Source: Gammaproteobacteria bacterium RIFCSPLOWO2_02_FULL_56_15
Lineage (GTDB): Bacteria > Pseudomonadota > Gammaproteobacteria > Eutrophobiales > Eutrophobiaceae
Length of the DNA stretch: 7,156 bases
Assembly: GCA_001801825.1 (NCBI GenBank)
Contig: MGYR01000172.1
Location: 1 to 7,156 of the forward strand
Direction of reading: 5' to 3'
In this document: in pieces, positions 1-5,843 of the stretch
How the letters are laid out: each line of letters starts with the position of its first letter
How positions within the stretch are numbered: position 1 is the stretch's first letter
Translations under genes and position numbers: made by a program
The notes under the pieces: generated by a model
Databases searched by the model: none
Told to the model about the DNA's origin: nothing
The model's input: the letters and a program-made list of their open reading frames with translations, nothing else

Positions 1-158
1 CGCTTCAAGCATTCCGCCATTGGGTATACTGCCCACCTTCACCTGAGATTCCATATCCTGAATCGTTCGAGGTCACGCTCAGATTTCAGCTACGCTAGCA
101 TACCGCCCGCAGGCAGGACGCAAGGTATTCACCCTGCAAACCCTGCCCGCCAGAAGCC
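1..158. other. Left-edge stretch without a supportable gene
   Basis: No gene can be supported here. Frame 1 on the plus strand is open from the window edge to about position 261, but its translation is rich in Arg, Ser and Pro, matches no family I recognise, and runs through the repeat array, so it is probably chance. On the minus strand an ATG at 54 opens an 18-codon frame (MESQVKVGSIPNGG...) that leaves the window at the left edge. It could be the start of a real gene, but an AGGA lies only one base from that ATG, so the ribosome site is poor. Confidence 0.4.
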
Positions 159-253
159 CGGGAAAAGCGGGAAAAGGAAAGCGGGAAAAGGGGACAGATT
201 TATTTTCCGGGCGGAAAAGGGGACAGGCGGAAAAGGGGACAGATTTATTTTCC
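159..253 (+). repeat. Upstream RAYT-associated direct repeat array
   Basis: Two full copies of a unit with core ggggacagatttatttt plus flanking A and C bases lie at 186-208 and 231-253, 45 bases apart. A half copy sits between them (211-226), and three copies of cgggaaaag (159-167, 168-176, 182-190) precede them. The same core, with one base changed, appears in opposite orientation just after the transposase gene. Similar G-rich and T-rich motifs are known around RAYT genes of Proteobacteria, so these are probably the cognate REP-like termini recognised by the enzyme encoded at 435-1139. That recognition is inferred. Confidence 0.8.
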
Positions 254-420
254 TGCGGTGCTGATGCCCAGCCCGCAAAGAAGTCTGGAAATTATCGGTT
301 ACATCCCTTACGACTATCACTTTGCCACGGGACATGCCCACGTATCGTGGAAGAAACAAAGAGCGAGGTTGTGGAAGTGGTGAACGATAGATATTCTTCA
401 ATCACGGATAAAATGAACGC
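254..420. other. Leader region between the repeat array and the transposase
   Basis: This stretch separates the upstream repeats from the transposase ribosome site. I see no gene and no strong sigma70 promoter. AT-rich bases around 390-415 could host a weak -10 element, but no convincing -35 stands at the right distance. The minus-strand frame that crosses it (129-401) reads through the repeats and resembles no protein. Confidence 0.4.
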
Positions 421-434
421 AGGAGGCGGCCGGG

Positions 435-1139
435 ATGCCAAGGCAGGCGAGAGTTATCGTACCGGAGACAGCGCATCATATTGTGCAGCGTGGGCATAAC
501 CGGCAAGCGGTATTTGTGGAGCCCACCGATTATCAGCATTACCTGGCGACGTTGCAGGAATGGAAGCAGACATTGAGTGTCCGTGTCTATGCCTACTGTT
601 TAATGACCAATCATGTCCACCTGATCCTGGCCCCGGGGGCCGATCCCACCACGATGGGGAGATTAATGAAGCGCTTGGCCGGCCGCCAGACGCGCTATGT
701 GAACCGATTGGAAGGCAGGACTGGCAGTTTGTGGGAAGGGCGCTATAAATCCAGCCCGATTGAGACGGAACGCTATCTGTTGGCCTGTTGCCGTTATGTG
801 GAACTGAATCCGGTGCGGGCCGGTTTGCTGGAGCGGCCGGAAGATTATCCTTGGTCGAGTTATCGGCAAAAGCTGGGGATGGAAAACTCCTGGGTTGATG
901 AAGATGCATGTTACCTGGGATTGGCCGCGGATCTCAGCGAACGGCGCCGTCGCTATCGTCGATTCGTTATGCGAACGGACACGGAGGCGATGGATGACCA
1001 GATCCGGGCGGGGCATCGTCATGGCTGGTTGACCGGGACCACCCGTTTTGCGGATGCCATCGAAAAGAAGCTAGGTATACGAATCGAAAATCGAACTCAG
1101 GGGCGACCGAGGAAGCAGGAAGATGGAGCAGAGAAATAA
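435..1139 (+). CDS. REP-associated tyrosine transposase (RAYT, Y1_Tnp/HUH superfamily)
   Basis: A complete 234-residue single-strand DNA transposase related to IS200/IS605 TnpA and E. coli TnpA-REP. Such enzymes cut and join REP-type hairpin DNA through a 5'-phosphotyrosine. Visible hallmarks are the N-terminal HHIVQRGHNRQAVF block (residues 14-27), the HUH metal-binding motif in TNHVHLIL (His60, His62), the SLWEGRYKS block (98-106) and the helix CCRYVELNPVRAGL (118-131), in which Tyr121 is the likely nucleophile. The basic C-terminus ends in GRPRK, as in many family members. The start is fixed by AGGAGG at 421-426, eight bases before the ATG. The stop codon lies inside the first downstream repeat. 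Inverted repeat arrays on both sides and an intact frame suggest a potentially active, single-copy domesticated element. Family assignment is secure; activity is inferred. Confidence 0.95.
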   Translation: MPRQARVIVPETAHHIVQRGHNRQAVFVEPTDYQHYLATLQEWKQTLSVRVYAYCLMTNHVHLILAPGADPTTMGRLMKRLAGRQTRYVNRLEGRTGSLWEGRYKSSPIETERYLLACCRYVELNPVRAGLLERPEDYPWSSYRQKLGMENSWVDEDACYLGLAADLSERRRRYRRFVMRTDTEAMDDQIRAGHRHGWLTGTTRFADAIEKKLGIRIENRTQGRPRKQEDGAEK

Positions 1140-1182
1140 ATCCGTCCCCTTTTTCGGAGAAATAAATCCGTCCCCTTTTTCC
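1131..1182 (-). repeat. Downstream RAYT-associated repeat pair, inverted relative to the upstream array
   Basis: Two tandem copies (cores starting at 1134 and 1160, period 26) read aaataaatccgtcccc followed by a T run. Their reverse complement, ggggacggatttattt, matches the upstream repeat core except for A to G at one base. The first copy contains the stop codon of the transposase gene. The T runs after C-rich bases could also weakly favour transcription termination, but no proper stem precedes them. Confidence 0.85.
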
Positions 1183-1185
1183 GAT

Positions 1186-1396
1186 AGTCTGTGCGCTACA
1201 GTACATCATGCTGGTGGATTTGCAGCTTGGGTTGATCCTGCCGGCCCTCCGACCGGCATCCTCCGCCTCCACCAGGACGTGCCCCAGACCAGTCACCTTC
1301 AGGTTAACCGAGCCGATAACTCGTCTGCGCTGATTGCGTGGACCTGGATTACAGTGCATTTACAGGACATGGCCGACATATAAACTATTTTTTTAT
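1186..1396. other. Spacer between the RAYT cassette and the AsmA gene
   Basis: No gene is supported. Short frames are open on both strands (for example minus 967-1359 and plus 1123-1383), but they cross the repeat pair and resemble nothing known. A small inverted repeat, GCCGG/CCGGC with an 8-base loop, sits near 1240-1257. The stretch may be residual host sequence between the mobile cassette and the AsmA promoter. Confidence 0.4.
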
Positions 1397-1425
1397 TTGA
1401 TAAGCGGCACAGTTTTAGCCATTAT
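1397..1425 (+). promoter_or_regulatory. Candidate sigma70-type promoter for the AsmA-family gene
   Basis: TTGATA (1397-1402, five of six matches to TTGACA) is followed after exactly 17 bases by CATTAT (1420-1425, four of six to TATAAT), in an AT-rich stretch that contrasts with its surroundings. Transcription would start near 1432 and leave a leader of about 38 bases before the ATG at 1470. The gene also follows a repeat-bounded mobile cassette, so having its own promoter makes sense. Predicted by eye only. Confidence 0.55.
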
Positions 1426-1469
1426 TTGTTTAGACCCCTTTTAGGCACAGGCTCAGCAGACGGCTGGAT

Positions 1470-3515
1470 ATGGTTAAACTTGCAAAATACGGGCTCCTGT
1501 TTGTCTTTATATTACTCGCTGTAATTATCGGGTTCCTGCTGACACTGGATGTAAACCATTACAAGGCAGAACTGATCCAGGTGGTCAAGGACAAGACCGG
1601 GCGCGAGTTCCAAATCAACGGCGATTTAAAACTGGCCTTATCCTTGATTCCGACAATAGCCGTCAACGAAGTCAGTTTCGGTAATGCGGGTTGGGGCTCA
1701 CAGCCGGATATGCTGACAGCCAACCGCTTCGAAGCGGAAATCGCCCTGATACCGCTGTTACAGGGTGACGTTCGAATCAACCGTCTGGTGCTGGTCAAAC
1801 CAGATCTGTTCCTGGAAACCAATGCCGAGGGGATCGGTAACTGGGCTTTGGAACTCGCCGGTACTGAAGGCACGGATAAGGAACAGGCTGCGCCAGCCGC
1901 TCCGGGAACGCCTGGATTCGATGTGCGCGAGATCAGTGTCGAGGATGCACGGCTGAATTATAAAAATGGTCGCAGCGGCGAAACCATCAGTATGGATTTC
2001 CCCATGCTTACGTTGCGGTCAGATACAACCGATGGACCGGTATCCGCAAATCTCGAGACGATCTACAAGGGGCAGGCCATCAGCATGACTGCAACCATTG
2101 GCCCGTTGCCGCAACTGCTGGACGACAAACCATATCCAGTGGATATGAAGGCCACAACCGCTGGCGTGGAAGTGTCGGCCATCGGAACGATAGCCCGGAT
2201 CACACAGCTGGCGGGATTGGAACTGAATATTACAGTCAAAACTGACAATCTGACCAACCTCAGCAAACTGTCCGGTATCGAATTACCCGCGGTCGGTCCG
2301 ATCAATGTGAGTGGGACGCTGCTCGACGCCGAACAAAGCTATCGATTGCAATCCATGCAGGCTGCCATCGCTGATTATAAAATTACCGGTAACCTTGAGG
2401 TTGCCCTGGCTGGTGACAGGCCATTATTAACGGCTGAACTGGCGACACCACTCATCGATATCAGGCCGTCTACCAGGGCCGGAGAACAGCAAAAAAAGAA
2501 ACGGGTCTTTTCCGGGGACCCGCTGCCGATGGACGGACTCAAGGCGATCGATGCCGACCTGAAGATATCAATAAAGCAGTTGCTTACGACCAGCGTGGAA
2601 TTGGCCGATGTCAATCTGACATTGAGAATCAACAACGGTCAATTGAAGTTAAATCCATTCAAGGCCAACATCGCCGGCGGCAATCTCACGGCCAATGTCG
2701 AACTGACACCCAAAGGCAAGGAACTGGAATTGAAAAGCGACATTAATATAAAACAGTTGACTCCCGGCTTATTACCTAAACTGAAAGAAAAGCATCTGAT
2801 CGATGACGGCAAAACGGACATCACATTCAAGGGTACCGGTAAAGGCAAAAGCGTGGCGGAGATTATGGCGGGTTTTAACGGCAACCTGCTGGTAACGGTC
2901 GGCAAGGGTGTATTGCAAAATTCCTCCCTGGATCTGGCCGGCGCCGATCTGATTTCGCAGACGCTGTCCATGGTTAATCCGTTAACCAAGGAGGACAAAA
3001 CCACGCAACTGCAGTGCGCCGTCGTCCGGTTCGACATCAAGGACGGGATTGCCGCCACGGAAAAAGGTATCGCCATGGAAACCAGCAAGATGACGGTTGT
3101 GGGCGGCGGAATCATCAACTTGAAGACTGAAGAACTGGACCTGGGCGTTCGGCCGCATCCGCGCCAGGGAATCGGAGTAGGCGCCGGGCAACTGGCGGAG
3201 ATCGTACGTCTAGGCGGCACGCTGGCGGAACCTAAAGCCAAGACTGACACCGTGGCGGCAATGAAAACCGCAGCGAAAGTAGGGGCGGCGGTAGCCACGG
3301 GCGGCCTGTCGATCTTAGCCGGTGGTTTGTTTGATCGTACCACTGCTGACGAACATCCATGTGACACGGCCCTGGGCAAGAACCCGACCAGCCAGGCGAG
3401 CGCAACTACGTCTACCACGCAATCTGGAGCACAGACAACGGAAAAAAAACCGAATATCATCGAGAGTACGGGCGAAAAGGTAAAAGGTGTGTTTAAGGGA
3501 TTATTCGGGAAATAG
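1470..3515 (+). CDS. AsmA family protein (inner-membrane anchored envelope protein)
   Basis: A complete 681-residue member of the AsmA/YhdP/TamB-like group, whose proteins are anchored in the inner membrane, project into the periplasm and are linked to outer-membrane assembly and lipid transport. One membrane helix lies at about residues 8-28. It is followed by the typical AsmA N-terminal pattern (VNHYKAEL, then TGREFQINGDLKLALSLIPTI and the FGNAGWGS turn). A Pro/Ala-rich linker stands near 133-149. The C-terminal AsmA repeat region has the family-typical LGGTLAEPK near residues 581-589, then a Gly/Ala-rich hydrophobic stretch (about 600-621), a PCDTALG motif, a Ser/Thr/Gln-rich tail and a natural GLFGK end. 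The ATG stands directly before the membrane helix; Shine-Dalgarno pairing is weak. The gene is intact, but foreign sequence begins immediately after its stop codon. Family secure; exact role unknown, so no symbol is given. Confidence 0.92.
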   Translation: MVKLAKYGLLFVFILLAVIIGFLLTLDVNHYKAELIQVVKDKTGREFQINGDLKLALSLIPTIAVNEVSFGNAGWGSQPDMLTANRFEAEIALIPLLQGDVRINRLVLVKPDLFLETNAEGIGNWALELAGTEGTDKEQAAPAAPGTPGFDVREISVEDARLNYKNGRSGETISMDFPMLTLRSDTTDGPVSANLETIYKGQAISMTATIGPLPQLLDDKPYPVDMKATTAGVEVSAIGTIARITQLAGLELNITVKTDNLTNLSKLSGIELPAVGPINVSGTLLDAEQSYRLQSMQAAIADYKITGNLEVALAGDRPLLTAELATPLIDIRPSTRAGEQQKKKRVFSGDPLPMDGLKAIDADLKISIKQLLTTSVELADVNLTLRINNGQLKLNPFKANIAGGNLTANVELTPKGKELELKSDINIKQLTPGLLPKLKEKHLIDDGKTDITFKGTGKGKSVAEIMAGFNGNLLVTVGKGVLQNSSLDLAGADLISQTLSMVNPLTKEDKTTQLQCAVVRFDIKDGIAATEKGIAMETSKMTVVGGGIINLKTEELDLGVRPHPRQGIGVGAGQLAEIVRLGGTLAEPKAKTDTVAAMKTAAKVGAAVATGGLSILAGGLFDRTTADEHPCDTALGKNPTSQASATTSTTQSGAQTTEKKPNIIESTGEKVKGVFKGLFGK

Positions 3516-3601
3516 TCCGGGATGGACTGCGGCAGACCGCCCAGGCCGGCGCTGTCACCTTGACCCAGCGTTTCGGCAGTGCACTGAACCTCAACATCCA
3601 C
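3515..3601 (+). pseudogene. IS91-family transposase fragment A
   Basis: The frame beginning at 3515 (overlapping the AsmA stop codon by one base) encodes about 29 residues including QTAQAGAVTLTQRFGSALN and ending in LNIH. The segment GAVTL-QRFGSALNLNIH is a strongly conserved block of IS91/ISCR-type rolling-circle transposases, normally followed by FHMLxLDG. Here the match stops at NIH: the next codon reads Asp and the sequence then belongs to another gene on the other strand. There is no start codon, and no transposase sequence is recognisable before or after. It is thus an internal scrap of a transposase of roughly 400 residues. Related scrap B lies at 5754-5843 in the same orientation. Recognition rests on memory of the conserved block, not on a search. 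Confidence 0.8.
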
Positions 3602-3603
3602 GA

Positions 3604-3771
3604 TCATATCTTGAATGCCCGCGGGTCGTTGGAGGAAAGCGCGGCGAGATAGGCTTCAACGCGCGCCTCGGGGCTATAGCTTTGAACAACGGCCGGCGTG
3701 TCTTGCGCGGCGGAGGGCGCCGAGGCACAGGCGGCAAGGGCAAGCGCGAGAAGCAAGATGACGTGTTTCAT
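3604..3771 (-). pseudogene. Lipoprotein gene, 3'-truncated
   Basis: Minus-strand frame of 55 codons starting at the ATG at 3771, preceded on its own strand by a GGGGGA ribosome site. The product begins with a textbook lipoprotein signal (MKHVILLLALALAAC, lipobox LAAC, lipidated Cys15), followed by an Ala/Ser-rich linker and SPEARVEAYLAALSSNDPRAF, which looks like the beginning of a small periplasmic domain. The frame stops at 3604-3606, just where the IS91 fragment ends, so the stop is probably created by the junction and the rest of the gene is missing. It is divergent to the M1 peptidase lipoprotein gene with 144 bases between the starts, and both share the same GC-rich style, so the two were probably neighbours in the donor genome. 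The function cannot be told from what remains. Confidence 0.65.
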
Positions 3772-3915
3772 GGATCCCCCAAGATGGCGCACGCTTGGGG
3801 CGTGCTTGCTGCGGCAATATTTCAACATTGAAATCTTGGGCCGAACGCCCCGGTTTTTTCGACCAGTTGCATGAACGGGTGTTTTCATGGAGCTTCCGCT
3901 GTGCATGAGGGCAGG

Positions 3916-5304
3916 ATGATCAAGCTGAGGGGGTTGGTGGCGGTGTTGGCGCTTGCGGGCTGCGTGAGCGTGGCGCCGCGCCTCGGCTGGGAGAATAGCG
4001 GGACGTCACCGTTCGCGAACGCTGAGGCGCGCTGTCAGATCGAGACGCAGGAGGTCGAGGGCGTGCAGTGGGTGCGCTGCATGAATGCGCTCGGCTGGTG
4101 GCGGGCGCCGGGTGAGGTGCATGCGGGTGGCTACGATGTGCTGGATGTCGCGCTGGATCTGACGCCCGATTCCGTCGCGCGCACGATTCAAGCCGAGCAG
4201 ACGATGACGTTGCGTCCGGAGCAGGCGCTGAGTGAATTCCGATTCGATGCGAATGCGCTGACAGTCGCGAGCGCGACGCTTGATGGCGATCCGATAACGT
4301 GGCGCACTGAAGAGCGCGCGCTGATCTTTGCGTTGCCGCACGCTTTGAGGCCAGGACAAGTAACAACGCTCCGTTTCACCTATTCCGGCGCCCCGGCGCG
4401 TGGACTGAATTGGGAGGCAGAGGGCCTCTACACCGGCTACTTCACGTGCGACTGGATGATCTGCGCGCTCGACCGGCCGGGTGATGCGTTTGCGATGCAC
4501 GTTGATCTCCAAGCGCCTAAGAGCTGGAGCGCGTTTCAGGGCGAATCGGCGCGGGCGTATCCGGCGCATGTTCAGGGCTTTGCGGCGGGGCGCTGGACGC
4601 AGGTGCGTGAGCAGGTTGGCGGCGTGACGCTGGTTTATGCGAGCGGCCACGCGAGCGAGGCCGATCTTCGCGCGATGTTTGCGGACACGCCGCGCATGCT
4701 GGCGTTCTTCGAGCGCGCGACGGGCGTGCCGTTCCCGCATGCGACGTACACGCAGCTACTAGTGCAGGGCGCGGCGGCGCAGGAGGGGGCGGGGTTCGCG
4801 ATCCTGGGTGACGACGTGGTGCGCCCTGTGCTCACCGATCCGCACGAGGATTGGGCGGCGGCGCATGAGATGGCGCATGCGTATTGGGGCAATCTGATCA
4901 GCCCGAAGGACTGGTCGCATTTCTGGCTGAGCGAAGGGCTGACGACGTTCATGGTCGCGGCGTGGAAGCAAGAGCGCTGGGGCGAGGCAGACTATCAGCG
5001 CGAGATTGAGCTGGCGACGACGCGTTTGCAGCGCGCGCGTGATGCGGGCTGGGACCGGCCGCTGGCGTTCTCGGGCGCCTATCCCGATCTGCGCACGCGC
5101 CGCGCGATCCAGTATTCCAAGGGCATGCTGTTCTTTGTCGAGCTGCGGCGCGTGCTGGGCGAGGACGTGTTCTGGGCGGGCATTGCCGCCTACACGCGCG
5201 CGCATACTGGCGGCACGGTGGAAAGCACCGATCTGCAACGGGCGATGAAAGCGGAGAGTGGGCGCGATCTTGGCGCGCTGTTCGACGAGTGGGTGTACGA
5301 ATGA
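3916..5304 (+). CDS. M1-family zinc metallopeptidase, predicted lipoprotein
   Basis: A 462-residue gluzincin peptidase. The signal peptide MIKLRGLVAVLALAGC has a lipobox (LAGC, Cys16), so export and lipid anchoring are predicted. The N-terminal half (about 65-235) is the beta-rich M1 'saddle' domain, including FRFDANALTVASATLDG and LRFTYSGAPARG. The catalytic half has a GAMEN-like loop (QEGAGFAIL, 289-297), the zinc site HEMAH (His317, Glu318, His321) and the third ligand in WLSEGLTTFM (Glu340), at the canonical 18-residue spacing. Tyr400 in IQYSKG fits the transition-state tyrosine. All key residues are present, so it should be active, probably as an aminopeptidase; the GAMEN loop is divergent, so specificity is uncertain. 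It lacks the large C-terminal domain of long M1 enzymes. The ATG at 3916 is preferred over 3871 because it directly opens the signal peptide and follows a GAGGG site. It overlaps the next gene by ATGA. Codons are strongly GC-ending, unlike the AsmA gene. Confidence 0.9.
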   Translation: MIKLRGLVAVLALAGCVSVAPRLGWENSGTSPFANAEARCQIETQEVEGVQWVRCMNALGWWRAPGEVHAGGYDVLDVALDLTPDSVARTIQAEQTMTLRPEQALSEFRFDANALTVASATLDGDPITWRTEERALIFALPHALRPGQVTTLRFTYSGAPARGLNWEAEGLYTGYFTCDWMICALDRPGDAFAMHVDLQAPKSWSAFQGESARAYPAHVQGFAAGRWTQVREQVGGVTLVYASGHASEADLRAMFADTPRMLAFFERATGVPFPHATYTQLLVQGAAAQEGAGFAILGDDVVRPVLTDPHEDWAAAHEMAHAYWGNLISPKDWSHFWLSEGLTTFMVAAWKQERWGEADYQREIELATTRLQRARDAGWDRPLAFSGAYPDLRTRRAIQYSKGMLFFVELRRVLGEDVFWAGIAAYTRAHTGGTVESTDLQRAMKAESGRDLGALFDEWVYE

Positions 5305-5630
5305 CCATACAACAGCGCGGGCTGATCGCGTTCTACGCTCTGGTTGCGCTTGCGGCGCTGGTTGCGACGTGGAGCCAGAACATGGCCTACATGGGTGATG
5401 GCGTCGTGGCCGCGTCGGCCTTCATGGTGATCGAAGCGCGGCGGCTCGGTGTGCGATTCGTCTGGCTCTACATCGTGGGCGGACTTCTGATCGCAATCAG
5501 TTTCACGTTTCCGCTCTTCATGATCGCGCGCGAATTGCGGCCCTCCGGTCACAGACAGCTTACCAGGATGGATTCCCCTTGGGCGCCGCCCATTCCTCGA
5601 CCTGTTCGTTATAGATCTTGCGTTTGCTGA
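5301..5630 (+). pseudogene. DUF2834-like small membrane protein with a fused foreign 3' end
   Basis: Starts at the ATG that overlaps the M1 stop codon (ATGA, 5301-5304), so the two are probably translationally coupled. The frame encodes 109 residues. About the first 80 look native: a helix at about 7-24 (GLIAFYALVALAALVATW), a middle part with ASAFMVIEARRLGVRFVW, and a last helix, WLYIVGGLLIAISFTFPLFM, ending in IARELR. The pattern 'E-x-RRLGxR--WLYIV-----ISF--PLF' fits the DUF2834 family, whose role is unknown. After about 5540 the frame runs antisense through the NTF2-like fragment (5560-5754), giving a non-native tail rich in Pro and Arg. Only a few native residues are probably lost, so function might survive. 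Family assignment is moderately sure; the fusion is seen directly. Confidence 0.7.
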
Positions 5631-5754
5631 ACAGCCACTGGTCGTTCACTTTTTCCAGCTCATCTACATAATGTCCGTAGGAGGTGACGGAGGAACTGCG
5701 CTCCGGGTTTTCGTTGCCATGGTGGAACCAGTAGGCACGGGAGCCGTCCGGACG
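5560..5754 (-). pseudogene. NTF2/SnoaL-like domain protein, C-terminal fragment
   Basis: The minus strand carries 64 codons and a TAA stop (5560-5562). The product reads RPDGSRAYWFHHGNENPERS, then the block SYGHYVDELEKVNDQWLFSK, then RKIYNEQVEEWAAPKGNPSW at the end. The 'GHY-DEL-K----W-FSKR-I' pattern is the last two strands of the SnoaL_4/NTF2-like fold, a cone-shaped domain found in many small enzymes and ring-hydroxylating dioxygenase beta subunits. The N-terminal half (about 100 residues in the family) is missing: beyond 5754 the frame meets a stop (5755-5757) and the sequence becomes an IS91 fragment. There is no start codon or promoter, so it is dead. Its codon use is less GC-extreme than the M1 gene, suggesting it is not part of that block. 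The specific function cannot be assigned. Confidence 0.72.
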
Positions 5755-5843
5755 TCATGGGGCAGGTGCTCGCTATCGCCTACCGTGTCATTACCACGAA
5801 CCTGATCAAGAAAGCAGGTTTTACGAAGAAGACCGCCTGGTAG
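5754..5843 (+). pseudogene. IS91-family transposase fragment B
   Basis: The plus-strand frame, starting at or just before the ATG at 5757, encodes MGQVLAIAYRVITTNLIKK followed by AGFTKKTAW and a stop at 5841-5843. This resembles the segment of IS91-type transposases immediately N-terminal to the conserved GAVTLxQRFGSALNLN block ('VLxIVYRxIxxHLIKKAGxxxxxAQ-GAVTL'). The match breaks off at KKTA, exactly where fragment A (3515-3601) has QTAQAGAV. So B and A represent neighbouring, slightly overlapping parts of homologous transposases, placed in reversed order about 2.2 kb apart in the same orientation. With 28 codons and no catalytic motif it cannot function. The ATG is probably an internal Met, not a start. 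Confidence 0.68.

Noticed and set aside
1..54. Possible minus-strand gene start (MESQVKVGSIPNGG...) leaving the window at the left
   Set aside because: Only 18 codons are visible and the Shine-Dalgarno-like AGGA is too close to the ATG, so it cannot be supported as a gene.
159..253. CRISPR array
   Set aside because: Repeats are too few, unevenly spaced and partly overlapping, with no unique spacers and no cas genes; they match the RAYT-associated repeat type.
129..401. Minus-strand open frame of 90 codons across the upstream repeat array
   Set aside because: Its product is built largely from the repeat translated as NLSPFPP-type units; it has no ribosome site and no family resemblance.
2639..3607. 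Long minus-strand open frame of 322 codons opposite the AsmA gene
   Set aside because: It is a shadow of AsmA codon bias: the product is a Val/Pro/Ser-rich string without domain features, while the plus strand encodes a complete recognisable protein.
3789..3805. GCACGC/GCGTGC hairpin with 5-base loop in the leader of the truncated lipoprotein gene
   Set aside because: A perfect 6-bp stem is common by chance in such GC-rich DNA and nothing else points to a regulatory RNA.
3838..3859. GGGC/GCCC stem followed by six T, resembling an intrinsic terminator
   Set aside because: The stem is only four pairs and the T run does not directly follow it; a plus-strand terminator between two divergent genes would have no transcript to end.
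3871..3915. Upstream ATG giving the M1 peptidase 15 more residues
   Set aside because: The extension (MNGCFHGASAVHEGR) would bury the lipoprotein signal peptide; the ATG at 3916 opens it directly and has a GAGGG site.
4006..4740. Minus-strand open frame of 244 codons opposite the M1 peptidase
   Set aside because: Typical antisense shadow in GC-rich DNA, extremely rich in Arg; the plus strand has the full zinc-peptidase motif set.
3516..5843. Integron cassette array with attC sites between the joined pieces
   Set aside because: No paired RYYYAAC/GTTRRRY core sites or imperfect palindromes of attC type were seen at the junctions, and the genes are truncated rather than neatly packaged.
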